DNA from: Gammaproteobacteria bacterium UBA2965
GTDB lineage: Bacteria > Pseudomonadota > Gammaproteobacteria > Pseudomonadales > Azotimanducaceae
Length of the DNA stretch: 63,928 nucleotides
Direction: 5' to 3'
Assembly: GCA_002348385.1 (NCBI GenBank)
Contig: DEBD01000034.1
Span: 1-63,928, forward strand
The stretch's first letter is position 1; each line of letters opens with the position of its first letter. Shown in pieces: positions 42,968-53,061 of the stretch. The position numbers were made by a program, and so were the translations under genes. The notes beneath the pieces are model-generated. The model did no database searches and had not been told where the DNA came from. It saw only the letters and a list, made by a program, of their open reading frames with translations.

Positions 42968-42994
42968 CAGCACAGTCTAAGGGCGGCGGGCGCT

Positions 42995-43861
42995 TTATGC
43001 AGCGCGTTGGGTCAGCCCGAGATTGGCGCAGATGGCCACGCTGGCGCCCCACCGATTCAGTGTGTAGAAGTGCAGGCCCGGCGCGCCGGCGTCGAGCAAC
43101 TCGTCACACAAGGCGGTGACGACGTCCACGCCGAACTGCTTCAGGCTCTTCTCATCGTCCTGGTAGGCTTCCAGCTGCTTGCGTATCCAGCGGGGGACAT
43201 CCGCGCCGCAATTGTCCGAAAAGCGGATGATGCCTTCATAGTTGGTAATCGGCATCACGCCGGGATAGATGGGAATGTCGATAGCGGCTTTGCCGCACCG
43301 CTCCATGAAATCGAAATAGGCGTGCGGGTTGTAGAAATACTGGGTGATTGCCGTGTTGGCGCCTGCCGCCACCTTACGTTTGAAAAACTCCAGATCCGCA
43401 GCGGGCGAAGTGGCATCCGGGTGGGTTTCAGGGTACGCGGCCACCTCGAGATGAAAATGGTCGGCGGAGTGCTCGCGAATCCAGCGAACCAGGGTTTCGG
43501 CATTGTGGCCGAAACGGTTTAAGCCGATGCCTGACGGTAGGTCGCCGCGCAGGGCCACGATCCGATCCACGCCCAGGTCCCGATAGTAGTCGAGCAGCGC
43601 AAAGGCCTCCTGCCTGGGATCGCCGCCGATGGAAAGGTGGGGCGCTACCGACAACCCCTGCTGCACCAGGCGGGTTACCGTATCGCGGGTGCCGGACTTG
43701 GTGGAACCGCCTGCGCCGTAGGTACAGGAGTAGAAATCCGGGCGCAGCTCGCTGAGTTTGGTGGCGACTCGCTGGAGGCTTGCGTGTCCCTTTTCGGAAC
43801 GAGGGGGAAAGAACTCGAAGCTCAGCCGCGCGGTGCTGCGGGATTGCTCTGTCTTTGCCAT
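42995..43861 (-). CDS. metF: 5,10-methylenetetrahydrofolate reductase
   Basis: Reduces methylene-THF to 5-methyl-THF for methionine synthesis, using FAD. The 288-residue protein shows SFEFFPPRSEKG with the catalytic Glu, CTYGAGGST, VALRGDLPSG and EVAAYPETHPDA. It is 32 nt downstream of metK on the same strand. In many gammaproteobacteria ahcY sits between these two; it is absent here. Confidence 0.96.
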   Translation of the reverse strand: MAKTEQSRSTARLSFEFFPPRSEKGHASLQRVATKLSELRPDFYSCTYGAGGSTKSGTRDTVTRLVQQGLSVAPHLSIGGDPRQEAFALLDYYRDLGVDRIVALRGDLPSGIGLNRFGHNAETLVRWIREHSADHFHLEVAAYPETHPDATSPAADLEFFKRKVAAGANTAITQYFYNPHAYFDFMERCGKAAIDIPIYPGVMPITNYEGIIRFSDNCGADVPRWIRKQLEAYQDDEKSLKQFGVDVVTALCDELLDAGAPGLHFYTLNRWGASVAICANLGLTQRAA

Positions 43862-43893
43862 ATCAAAGTGCCTGATACCTGTTGGCGGGGGCT

Positions 43894-45048
<1,155 letters not shown>

Positions 45049-45167
45049 GCTGTTGTTTCCTTTGTAGATCTAATCGGTTGACCGAATCGGCAAAGCAAAT
45101 CGCGAATTGGGGTTCGCGTTTGCGGCGTCCGCAGGGCGATATACCAGCTAAATCGGTGCGCATTGTA
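45049..45167 (-). promoter_or_regulatory. metK promoter -10 candidate and structured 5' leader
   Basis: On the minus strand TACAAT (45167-45162) matches the -10 consensus 5/6; no good -35 was found. The ~105-nt leader that would follow contains successive hairpins: TGCGG/CCGCA with a 3-nt loop (45133-45121), a perfect CGCGAA/TTCGCG stem with a 6-nt loop (45118-45101), and CGG-N4-CCG (45084-45075). It does not match the SAM or SAH riboswitch consensus sequences I know. Its role is undetermined. Confidence 0.35.
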
Positions 45168-45191
45168 GCCCGATTGCACGGACCTGTTGTT

Positions 45192-45203
45192 ATGCAATTG
45201 CAT
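45192..45203. repeat. Perfect 12-bp palindrome between metK and tkt
   Basis: ATGCAATTGCAT at 45192-45203, a perfect palindrome in the divergent metK/tkt gap. It overlaps the putative tkt -35 and lies about 25 bp upstream of the putative metK -10. Possible operator; the regulator is unknown. Confidence 0.6.
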
Positions 45204-45226
45204 GCACTATATGAAGCGGTGACAAT
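45198..45226 (+). promoter_or_regulatory. Candidate tkt promoter
   Basis: TTGCAT (45198-45203), 17-bp spacer and GACAAT (45221-45226), about 45 nt upstream of the tkt ATG. The -35 matches 3/6 and the -10 matches 4/6. Confidence 0.35.
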
Positions 45227-45276
45227 AGCGCCCGCTTCAATGCGGATCCAGCATGGCCGTCGCGGCCAGGAGGACT

Positions 45277-47253
45277 ATGACAGCTCGAACAGACCGAGCA
45301 AACGCGATTCGCGCGCTTGCCATGGATGCCGTGCAGGCGGCGAACTCGGGCCACCCCGGTGCGCCCATGGGGTTGGCCGATGTGGCCGAGGTGCTTTGGC
45401 GCGAGGCGCTCAAACACAATCCGGGGGATCCGCATTGGTTTGACCGTGACCGGTTCGTGCTGTCCAATGGTCACGGTTCCATGTTGCTCTATAGCGCCTT
45501 GCATCTGTGTGGCTACGACCTGTCCATGGACCAGATCCGGGCGTTTCGACAGCTTAACTCTCCCACCGCCGGACACCCGGAATACGGCGAGTGTCCGGGG
45601 GTGGAGACCACCACCGGGCCTCTGGGCCAGGGATTCGCCAACGCGGTGGGTATGGCCCTGGCGGAGCGTCAGCTGGCCCGGGAGTTCAACCGTGAAGGGC
45701 ATGCGGTGGTGGATCACCGCACCTGGGTCCTGGTGGGGGACGGCTGCTTGATGGAAGGCATCTCTCACGAGGCGGCCTCTCTGGCGGGCACCCTGGGGCT
45801 CGGCAAGCTGATTGCAATCTACGACGACAATGGCATCTCCATCGACGGTGAAGTCTCCCAGTGGTTTACCGAGGACGTGGCCGCGCGCTTCGAAGCCTAC
45901 GGTTGGCGGGTGATCCGCGGTGTGGATGGCCATGATGGAAATAAGGTGGCCGCTGCGCTGGCGGATGCGATGGACGGTGGCGACCGGCCCACCTTGGTAT
46001 GCTGTAAGACGGTCATTGGCTTCGGTTCTCCAAACAAAGAAGGCACATCGGGTGTGCACGGTTCTGCGTTGGGCGACGAGGAGATCGCCGCAACCCGGGC
46101 GCGTCTGAACTGGGGATTTCCGCCGTTCGAGATTCCTGCACGCGTTTACGAAGAATGGGATTGCACCAGCCGTGGGGCGGCGCTGCAGCAGGATTGGAAC
46201 GAACGCATGGCGGCGTATGAAGCTGCTTTCCCGGAGTTGGCGGCCGAGCTCAGGCGCCGTGCAACAGGCGCACTGCCTGAAGAATGGAACGAGCCCATTC
46301 GAGCGCTTGCCCGGCAAGCCCAGCAGGACATGCAGCCACTGGAAACGCGCAAATCTTCGCAGCGGTGTCTGGGTGCGTTGGCTGAAGGCGTGCCGGAGCT
46401 GTTCGGAGGGTCTGCCGATCTGACCGGTTCCAACGGCACACGTTGGGATGGTGCCGGCGACGACCGCTACCTGAGCTTCGGGGTGCGTGAGTTCGGCATG
46501 ACGGCGATCACCAACGGCATGGCGCTGCACGGGGGTTTCCGACCGTTTTCCGGCACCTTCCTCGTGTTCATGGAGTACGCGCGCAACGCGGTCCGCCTGG
46601 CCGCTCTCATGGGCGCGCCCAATATTTTCGTATACACCCACGACTCGGTGGCCGTTGGGGAGGATGGCCCCACCCACCAGCCCGTGGAGCAGCTGACAAA
46701 TCTGCGCACGACACCGGGGCTTTCTACCTGGCGGCCATGCGACACGGTAGAGAGCGCCGTTGCCTGGGAGTCGGCGATTGCCGCGGGCAAGCGCCCGTCG
46801 GCGCTCATCTTCACCCGCCAGAAGACCGCGCCCCAGCTCCGCGACGAGCAGGCTTTCGCGGACATTTCACGCGGGGGTTACGTACTCGTTCGCGAAGCTG
46901 GTTCGCTGGATGCGGTGATCATTGCCACCGGCTCCGAAGTTGAGGTGGCGGTGGAGGCCGCATCTCAATTGGCCGATGACGGGCTCGGCGTGCGCGTGGT
47001 ATCCATGCCCTGCACCGACGTGTTTCTCTCCCAGGATGACGCCTATCGAAATGCCGTGCTGCCCATGGAAACCAGGGCCCGGGTCGCGGTGGAGGCCGCT
47101 CATCCGGACTACTGGTATCGCTTTGTGGGATTGGACGGCACGGTGGTTGGTGTCGACCGCTTCGGCGTGTCTGCGCCTGGGGCGCAAGCGATGTCCGAGG
47201 TGGGGATTACCCTGGAGAACGTCGTTACCGCTGTGCGGTCAGTTCTCGGGTAA
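45277..47253 (+). CDS. tkt: Transketolase
   Basis: Thiamine-diphosphate enzyme of the pentose phosphate pathway. From the ATG at 45277, with AGGAGG just ahead, it is 658 aa. It shows ANSGHPGAPMGLAD, the ThDP motif VGDGCLMEG, IYDDNGISIDG, and the pyrimidine-domain ADLTGSN and REFGMTAITNGM segments. The SVAVGEDGPTHQPVEQL transketolase signature is present. pgk follows after about 30 nt; the gap/epd gene often found between them is missing. A divergent rpiA lies further downstream, so both non-oxidative pentose phosphate enzymes are close together. Confidence 0.96.
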   Translation: MTARTDRANAIRALAMDAVQAANSGHPGAPMGLADVAEVLWREALKHNPGDPHWFDRDRFVLSNGHGSMLLYSALHLCGYDLSMDQIRAFRQLNSPTAGHPEYGECPGVETTTGPLGQGFANAVGMALAERQLAREFNREGHAVVDHRTWVLVGDGCLMEGISHEAASLAGTLGLGKLIAIYDDNGISIDGEVSQWFTEDVAARFEAYGWRVIRGVDGHDGNKVAAALADAMDGGDRPTLVCCKTVIGFGSPNKEGTSGVHGSALGDEEIAATRARLNWGFPPFEIPARVYEEWDCTSRGAALQQDWNERMAAYEAAFPELAAELRRRATGALPEEWNEPIRALARQAQQDMQPLETRKSSQRCLGALAEGVPELFGGSADLTGSNGTRWDGAGDDRYLSFGVREFGMTAITNGMALHGGFRPFSGTFLVFMEYARNAVRLAALMGAPNIFVYTHDSVAVGEDGPTHQPVEQLTNLRTTPGLSTWRPCDTVESAVAWESAIAAGKRPSALIFTRQKTAPQLRDEQAFADISRGGYVLVREAGSLDAVIIATGSEVEVAVEAASQLADDGLGVRVVSMPCTDVFLSQDDAYRNAVLPMETRARVAVEAAHPDYWYRFVGLDGTVVGVDRFGVSAPGAQAMSEVGITLENVVTAVRSVLG

Positions 47254-47283
47254 GTTCGTTTAACAAAGTTGCCGACGGATTGC

Positions 47284-48459
47284 ATGATGGGCCAAACGAT
47301 CACCAACATGGCAGATCTGGAAATCTCGGGTAAGCGGTTGCTGATTCGAGAAGACCTGAACGTACCTTTGTCTGCAGGCAAGATTACCAGCGATGCGCGT
47401 ATACGCGCGGCGCTGCCCACGCTGCAAGCGGCAGTGGAAGCGGGGGCGGCCACGCTGATCATGTCGCACCTCGGCCGGCCCACGGAGGGCGAGTTCGACG
47501 CCGCGTTCTCCCTTGCCCCGGTGGCGGCTCGATTGGGAGAGCTGTTGGGCCGGAAGGTGGCGCTGGTGGAGTTGGACCAGGTCCCTGATCTCGTTCCGGG
47601 GGACGTGGCGTTGTTGGAAAACGTGCGCTTTCTGAACGGCGAGAAGGCGGATTGCGACGAGCTTGCACAGCGCCTCGGGGCCCTGTGCGACATCTTTGTT
47701 ATGGACGCGTTCGCAACGGCCCATCGGGCCCAGGCTTCTACCCACGGGGTGGCGCGTTTTGCGCCTACAGCCTGCGCGGGGCCGCTGTTGGCTGGCGAGC
47801 TGCAAGCGCTGGAGCGGGCACTCTCCGAGCCCGCAAGACCCATGCTGGCTATCGTTGGCGGCGCTAAGGTATCCACCAAACTCGATGTGCTGGAGTCATT
47901 GGCGTCGCTGGCCGACGGCATCATCGTGGGTGGCGGCATCGCCAACACGTTCGTAGCCGCGGCGGGGTACGGTGTGGGCCAGTCTCTGTATGAGCCTGAT
48001 CTGCTCGACACGGCACGACGCATTGCTGACAAAGTAGCCGTGCCGCTGCCCGTGGACGTCATGGTGGGGCGCTCCATGGATGCCGACGAACCCGCAGTGG
48101 TCCGAGGCATCGACCAGGTGGGCGAGGATGAGAAGATTCTCGATATCGGGCCGGAGACCGCCCGGCAGTTTGCCGAGCGACTGGGTGCATCCGGCACCAT
48201 TTTGTGGAACGGCCCGGTCGGCGTGTTCGAGATCGACCAGTTTGGCGAGGGAACGCGCGTGCTGGCGGAGGCCATCAGAGACGCCGATGCCTTCTCTATC
48301 GCCGGGGGTGGGGATACCTTGGCCGCCATCGACAAGTATGGGGTGCGCGAAGGGGTGTCCTATATCTCAACTGGCGGCGGTGCTTTTCTCGAGTTTGTCG
48401 AAGGCAAAACCCTTCCGGCCGTGGCGGTACTGGCAGAGACTGCGGCGCATGGTAAGTGA
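47284..48459 (+). CDS. pgk: Phosphoglycerate kinase
   Basis: Glycolysis/gluconeogenesis: 1,3-bisphosphoglycerate plus ADP. From the ATG at 47284 it is 391 aa; ATG 47287 and ATG 47308 are also in frame and none has a clear ribosome-binding site. Conserved blocks: REDLNVPL, SHLGRPTEGEF, GGAKVSTKLDVL, VGGGIANTF, ILWNGPVGVFE and IAGGGDT. The next gene starts 11 nt before its stop. Confidence 0.96.
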   Translation: MMGQTITNMADLEISGKRLLIREDLNVPLSAGKITSDARIRAALPTLQAAVEAGAATLIMSHLGRPTEGEFDAAFSLAPVAARLGELLGRKVALVELDQVPDLVPGDVALLENVRFLNGEKADCDELAQRLGALCDIFVMDAFATAHRAQASTHGVARFAPTACAGPLLAGELQALERALSEPARPMLAIVGGAKVSTKLDVLESLASLADGIIVGGGIANTFVAAAGYGVGQSLYEPDLLDTARRIADKVAVPLPVDVMVGRSMDADEPAVVRGIDQVGEDEKILDIGPETARQFAERLGASGTILWNGPVGVFEIDQFGEGTRVLAEAIRDADAFSIAGGGDTLAAIDKYGVREGVSYISTGGGAFLEFVEGKTLPAVAVLAETAAHGK

Positions 48460-49405
48460 TAGCTTCGACCCGGCGTCGCTGCGCGCCGGTCTCGCCCCCT
48501 TGCGGCTGGCCGCGCCGCCGGAACCCGTCGGCGCGGAGCAGCGCGCCTACCTGAGCCACTACGGCCTGTGGCTGGTGGACGATTTCCCCGGGCTCACGGC
48601 CCATATGGGGGTGGTTGCCGCGGGTGGCGAGCGGGTGGCCGCGCATTGCTGGCAGGTGGCGCAGCCGCGTGGCAGCGTGGTGGTTATACACGGCTATTTC
48701 GATCACGTGGGGCTCTATCGTCATCTGATCCGGTACCTCATTGGCGAACGGTTTTCGGTGTTCGCCTTCGACCTGCCCGGCCACGGTTTGACCACCGGCC
48801 AGGAGGCGAGCGTGGAATCATTCGATGAGTATGTGGCGGCCCTGGACGCTTGTCTGGAAGAGGCATTTGCCCATCTGCCGGCCCCCTACCACCTGATGGG
48901 ACAGAGCACCGGCGGCGCGGTAGCCATGGAGTGGTTTCTCGCCCATGGCCACACCCGAGCCACCTCTCCGTTTGCCAACACGGTGCTGCTCGCCCCGCTG
49001 GTGCGGCCCTATCAATGGATCTTCAATCGCTGGGTATATCGGGCCGTCCGCCCGTTCATCAACGAGCGGCCCAGGACGTTTGCCAACAACTCGGACGACC
49101 CGGAGTTCTTGCGCTTCCTGCGCGATGACGATCCGCTGCAGTCGCGGGTGCTGCCGGTGGCCTGGGTCACCGCCATGGTCCGCTGGAAGCGGCGTTTTCT
49201 GCGTTATCCGCCAACCGACGTTGCCCCGCTGGTGATCCAGGGGCAGCAGGACAAGACGGTGGATTGGCGTTACAACATGCGCGTGATCTCCCGGTTGTTT
49301 GCGGCGCGAATCGTCTATCTGCCCACGGCCCGGCATCACTTGGTCAACGAGACCGAGGAGATTCGCAAGACAATCTTTGAGGCCATCATCGAAGAGCTGG
49401 CATGA
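48449..49405 (+). CDS. Alpha/beta hydrolase (lysophospholipase-like, Hydrolase_4 type)
   Basis: Predicted serine hydrolase of 318 aa from the ATG at 48449, substrate unknown. It has the oxyanion-side VVIHGYFDHVGLYRHL, FDLPGHGLT, the nucleophile elbow MGQSTGGAV, a likely acid in IQGQQDKTVDW and a likely His in ARHHLVNE. A cap region (about 165-235) is rich in Arg, Trp and Phe. No signal peptide was seen, so it is probably cytoplasmic. It overlaps pgk by 11 nt and the next gene by 4 nt, so it is co-translated with both. Resemblance to monoacylglycerol lipase/lysophospholipase L2 is at the level of the fold and these motifs only. Confidence 0.85.
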   Translation: MVSDSFDPASLRAGLAPLRLAAPPEPVGAEQRAYLSHYGLWLVDDFPGLTAHMGVVAAGGERVAAHCWQVAQPRGSVVVIHGYFDHVGLYRHLIRYLIGERFSVFAFDLPGHGLTTGQEASVESFDEYVAALDACLEEAFAHLPAPYHLMGQSTGGAVAMEWFLAHGHTRATSPFANTVLLAPLVRPYQWIFNRWVYRAVRPFINERPRTFANNSDDPEFLRFLRDDDPLQSRVLPVAWVTAMVRWKRRFLRYPPTDVAPLVIQGQQDKTVDWRYNMRVISRLFAARIVYLPTARHHLVNETEEIRKTIFEAIIEELA

Positions 49406-50769
49406 GCCATCCGCTCGAATCGCTGTTCGAACCGGGCCAACTTAAGCAGGACGCCGACACCTGCCAGGAGTGGGGACGGGACTGGACCCGCAGCCATTCG
49501 CCCAGGGCGAGTGCGGTGGTATTTCCCGAGTCCGTGGAGCAGGTGGTGGAGCTCGTGCGCCTCGCGGTGGCCTGTCGGATCGCTTTGGTCCCGTCTGGCG
49601 GTAGAACCGGGTTGTCCGGCGGCGCCGTGGCTGCTAACGGGGAGGTAGTGGTTTCTTTCGACAGGATGAATCGCATCCTGGAGTTCGACGCGGCTGACCG
49701 TATACTGACTTGTCAAGCTGGCGTGGTGACGCAAGCGGTGCAACAGCGAGCTGCCGAGCACGGTCTGTTCTACCCCGTGGATTTCGCGTCCGCGGGATCC
49801 AGCCAGATCGGCGGCAATGTTGCCACCAATGCGGGTGGCATCAAGGTGATTCGCTACGGGCTGACCAGGGACTGGGTGGCCGGGTTGCGTGTGGTCAGCG
49901 GCAAGGGCGAGTTACTCGACTGCAACCGCGGCTTGGTGAAGAACGCTACTGGCTACGATCTGCGCCACCTGTTCGTGGGCTCGGAAGGAACCTTGGGTTG
50001 TATCGTTGAGGTGGATTTGCGGCTTGCGCCGACCCCGGTGCCACAATCGGTCATGGTGGTGGGGGTGAACCGATTCAGGGACATTCTGAAGGTTCTGGCT
50101 GAGTTTCAAGCGGCGCTCGCACCCTCCGCGTTCGAGTTCTTCTCTCAGGTCGCCCTGGAAAAGGTAGTCGCGCACCGCAATATGCGTCCGCCCCTCGCAC
50201 AGCCCACACCGTTTTACGCCTTGCTGGAGTTCGACAGCACCGATTTGGCTGCCGCCGAAGCCGCGTTTGCCAGGACGGTGGAGGCCGGCTGGGTGAGCGA
50301 CGGCGTGCTGAGCCACTCCGAAGCTCAGGCGCGTGACCTGTGGCAGCTCAGGGAGGGAATCTCGGAAAGCATCGCCCAGTTTCTACCGTACAAGAACGAC
50401 CTGAGCGTGCGTATATCCAGACTGCCGGATTTTCTGGACGACGTGGACGAGCTGGTGGCGCAGCGCTATCCGGACTTCGAGGTGTGCTGGTATGGCCATA
50501 TCGGCGACGGCAATCTGCATCTGAACATATTGAAACCCGAAGCGCTCAGTATCGATGAGTTCTACGCCCGTTGTGCCGAGGTAAGCCCAGAGATCTTCCG
50601 GCTGGTTGCCGCGCGCGGCGGGAGCATCTCCGCCGAACACGGCGTGGGGCTACTCAAGCGTGACTATCTGGAGTTCTCCCGCAGTGGGGAGGAACTGGCC
50701 GTGATGGCCGCACTGAAGCAGGTGCTTGATCCCGCCCAGATCATGAACCCGGGCAAGCTCCTGGCGTAA
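49402..50769 (+). CDS. FAD-binding 2-hydroxyacid dehydrogenase (GlcD/D2HGDH type)
   Basis: 455-aa flavoprotein of the VAO family. FAD_binding_4 domain at about residues 35-215 (PSGGRTGLSGGAV, GGNVATNAGGIKVIRYG, FVGSEGTLGCI). FAD_oxidase_C domain at about 220-455, with the metal-site motif YGHIGDGNLHLN and SAEHGVGLLKR. The close relatives by motif and length include D-2-hydroxyglutarate dehydrogenase, which in pseudomonads sits near serA, rpiA and ilvA and reoxidises the by-product of SerA. That is my preferred function. Glycolate or D-lactate oxidation are alternatives. It is linked to the hydrolase by an ATGA overlap and converges on rpiA. Confidence 0.88.
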   Translation: MSHPLESLFEPGQLKQDADTCQEWGRDWTRSHSPRASAVVFPESVEQVVELVRLAVACRIALVPSGGRTGLSGGAVAANGEVVVSFDRMNRILEFDAADRILTCQAGVVTQAVQQRAAEHGLFYPVDFASAGSSQIGGNVATNAGGIKVIRYGLTRDWVAGLRVVSGKGELLDCNRGLVKNATGYDLRHLFVGSEGTLGCIVEVDLRLAPTPVPQSVMVVGVNRFRDILKVLAEFQAALAPSAFEFFSQVALEKVVAHRNMRPPLAQPTPFYALLEFDSTDLAAAEAAFARTVEAGWVSDGVLSHSEAQARDLWQLREGISESIAQFLPYKNDLSVRISRLPDFLDDVDELVAQRYPDFEVCWYGHIGDGNLHLNILKPEALSIDEFYARCAEVSPEIFRLVAARGGSISAEHGVGLLKRDYLEFSRSGEELAVMAALKQVLDPAQIMNPGKLLA

Positions 50770-50809
50770 CGGCGCAGCACCCGGCCAACGCTCCGAGCGC
50801 AATGCTCTG

Positions 50810-51484
50810 CTATAGGGGCAGCGGCGCTACCCGACCGTCACCGTAGGCCACGATGACCCGTGCAGCAGCTTGGGCGGCAAAGACCCCACAACACACCACC
50901 CCCACCATGTTGTTGATGCGCGCTTCCGTGTCGGCTGGGTCGTCGATGGCAAGCCCGTGCACGTCTAAGATGAGGTTGCCGTTGTCTGTAACGAAGTCCG
51001 TGCGCAGCTCGGGTGCGCCTCCCAGCTCCACTAGGGCCCGCGCCACCAAACCCCTGGCCATGGGGATCACCTCCACGGGCAGCGGAAATGCGCCCAGGGT
51101 ATCCACCACCTTGGTTTCGTCGACGATGCACACGAACTCCCGCGCGGATGCCGCCACGATCTTCTCGCGCGTTAGCGCGCCACCTCCGCCCTTGATCAGT
51201 TGGCCTCGTGCGTTGGTTTCGTCCGCGCCGTCCACGTACACGGCAACATCAGCCACGGAGTTCAGATCGAGCACGTTGATGCCGTGCGAGCGCAGCCGCT
51301 CGGTGCTCGCTTCGCTAGAGGAAACGGCGGCGTCGAACTTGTGGCTGATGGCGGCCAGCTCGTCGATGAAAAAGTTGGTGGTGGAACCGGTGCCAACACC
51401 CACGATGCTGTCGTTTTCGAGCTTTGGGTCGATGTAAGCCAGAGCCGCCTGCGCGGCACTGCGTTTGAGCTGGTCTTGGTCCAT
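50810..51484 (-). CDS. rpiA: Ribose-5-phosphate isomerase A
   Basis: Interconverts ribose 5-phosphate and ribulose 5-phosphate. From the ATG at 51484 it is 224 aa. Characteristic motifs: VGTGSTTNFFIDEL, VDGADE with the active-site acids, LIKGGGGALTREKI and DNGNLILD. It is divergent from ilvA with about 50 bp between the starts, the same pairing as in pseudomonads. Confidence 0.96.
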   Translation of the reverse strand: MDQDQLKRSAAQAALAYIDPKLENDSIVGVGTGSTTNFFIDELAAISHKFDAAVSSSEASTERLRSHGINVLDLNSVADVAVYVDGADETNARGQLIKGGGGALTREKIVAASAREFVCIVDETKVVDTLGAFPLPVEVIPMARGLVARALVELGGAPELRTDFVTDNGNLILDVHGLAIDDPADTEARINNMVGVVCCGVFAAQAAARVIVAYGDGRVAPLPL

Positions 51485-51537
51485 ACTTGTTGCGTTGCCC
51501 CCCAAGTTTCGAGCCTAACCCAAAACGACTAAGTAAA

Positions 51538-53052
51538 GTGGAAAAGTACGTTAAGAAAATTCTCGCCTCGCGGGTATACGACGTTGCGGAGGAAACGCCC
51601 CTGCAGGTCGCCGCCAACTTGTCGCGGAGGTTGGACAACGCGGTTCAGCTCAAGCGGGAAGATATGCAGCCGGTTTTCTCCTTCAAGATCCGGGGTGCCT
51701 ACAACAAAATCGTCGGGCTCGACGACGAGGCCAGAGCGCGTGGCGTGATTGCCGCTTCGGCAGGCAATCATGCCCAGGGCGTAGCGTTTGCCGCGCGCAC
51801 CCTGGGGCTCAAGTCCGTCATCGTCATGGGCCGCAACACGCCGAGCATCAAGGTAGACGCGGTGCGCAACCTAGGCGCCCGCGTGGTTCTGCATGGCGAC
51901 GCCTACGACGAGGCGGCGGCGCACGCTGCCGAACTCGCGGACCAGCACGGCTACTCGTTCGTGCACCCCTACGACGATGTGGACGTGATCGCGGGACAAG
52001 GCACCGTGGGCATGGAGATCGTCAACCAGCATCAGGGTCTGCCGCACGCCATATTCGTGCCTGTAGGCGGTGGCGGTCTCATCGCCGGCATCGCGGCCTA
52101 CGTGAAATATCTCATGCCGCGCACCCGGGTCATCGGCGTGGAAGCCGAGGGCTCGGCGTGTCTCGCCGCCGCGCTGGCCGCCGGCCGGCGCGTGCGCTTG
52201 CCTTTCGAGTCGCTGGATCTGTTTGCCGACGGCGTTTCGGTGGCCCAGATCGGCAAAGAGCCCTTCAAGGTAGCCCGCAGCGCCGTGGATGAAGTGATCA
52301 CGGCTACCACCGACGAGATCTGCGGAGCGATCAAGGACCTGTTCGACGACACCAGGTCCATTGCGGAACCCGCTGGCGCGTTGGCCGTGGCCGGTCTGAA
52401 AAAATACGTGCAACGTGAAGGCATCGCAGGGGAGAAACTGGTGGCAGTGGTCAGCGGCGCCAATGTCAACTTTGATCGGCTCCGGCACATCTCGGAGCGT
52501 GCAGAGTTGGGCGAGGCCCGTGAGGTCATCCTGGGCGTCACCATTCCCGAGCAGATCGGCAGCTTTCTGCGCTTCTGCAGAACGCTCGGCAAGCGCGCGG
52601 TGAGCGAGTTCAACTATCGCTACTCGCGCGACGGTGACGCGCACGTGTACGTGGGGCTGCAGGTCTCCGCCCGGGACGATCGTGATCGGGTATTGGCCCA
52701 ACTCGATGATGCGGGCTATGCCGTGTATGACATGACAGACAACGAGGCCGCCAAGCTGCACGTGCGGCACATGGTGGGCGGCCGTACGCTGGGTGCCAAA
52801 CAGGAGCTCTTGTACCGCTTCGAGTTCCCCGAGCGCCCCGGCGCCTTGCTACGCTTTCTCGCCGGCCTGGGAGGTGAGTGGAACATCACCATGTTTCATT
52901 ACCGCAACCACGGCGCGGCCTGGGGCCGGGTGCTGGTGGGATTCGAAGCTGGGCCGCGCGATCGGGGGCCACTCAGCCGCTATCTCAAGAAGATCGGCTA
53001 CCGCTACTGGGAAGAAACGGACAACCCCGCCTACGAGCTGTTCCTGCGCTAG
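51538..53052 (+). CDS. ilvA: Threonine dehydratase (biosynthetic, two ACT-like domains)
   Basis: Deaminates threonine to 2-oxobutanoate for isoleucine synthesis; releases enamine intermediates that RidA clears. I chose the GTG at 51538, giving 504 aa and the typical EKYVKKIL N-terminus. A TTG at 51487 is in frame but lies only 3 bp from the divergent rpiA start. The PLP lysine is in FSFKIRGAYNK (Lys50), the phosphate loop is VGGGGLIAG, and ASAGNHAQG is present. The C-terminal regulatory region (about 330-504) has two ACT-like halves (VTIPEQIGSFLRFC; FEFPERPGALLRFL), suggesting isoleucine feedback. Confidence 0.95.
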   Translation: MEKYVKKILASRVYDVAEETPLQVAANLSRRLDNAVQLKREDMQPVFSFKIRGAYNKIVGLDDEARARGVIAASAGNHAQGVAFAARTLGLKSVIVMGRNTPSIKVDAVRNLGARVVLHGDAYDEAAAHAAELADQHGYSFVHPYDDVDVIAGQGTVGMEIVNQHQGLPHAIFVPVGGGGLIAGIAAYVKYLMPRTRVIGVEAEGSACLAAALAAGRRVRLPFESLDLFADGVSVAQIGKEPFKVARSAVDEVITATTDEICGAIKDLFDDTRSIAEPAGALAVAGLKKYVQREGIAGEKLVAVVSGANVNFDRLRHISERAELGEAREVILGVTIPEQIGSFLRFCRTLGKRAVSEFNYRYSRDGDAHVYVGLQVSARDDRDRVLAQLDDAGYAVYDMTDNEAAKLHVRHMVGGRTLGAKQELLYRFEFPERPGALLRFLAGLGGEWNITMFHYRNHGAAWGRVLVGFEAGPRDRGPLSRYLKKIGYRYWEETDNPAYELFLR

Positions 53053-53061
53053 GCCGTGGCC

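Noticed and set aside
45049..45276. Known SAM or SAH riboswitch upstream of metK
   Set aside because: The leader hairpins do not match the conserved cores I know; reported only as an undefined structured leader.
45190..46677. A 495-codon open frame on the minus strand opposite tkt
   Set aside because: Transketolase motifs on the plus strand are unambiguous; the antisense protein is low-information and Arg/His-rich.
47109..48335. A 408-codon Ser/Arg-rich open frame opposite pgk
   Set aside because: Composition is that expected from the reverse complement of Ala/Gly-rich coding DNA; pgk is certain.
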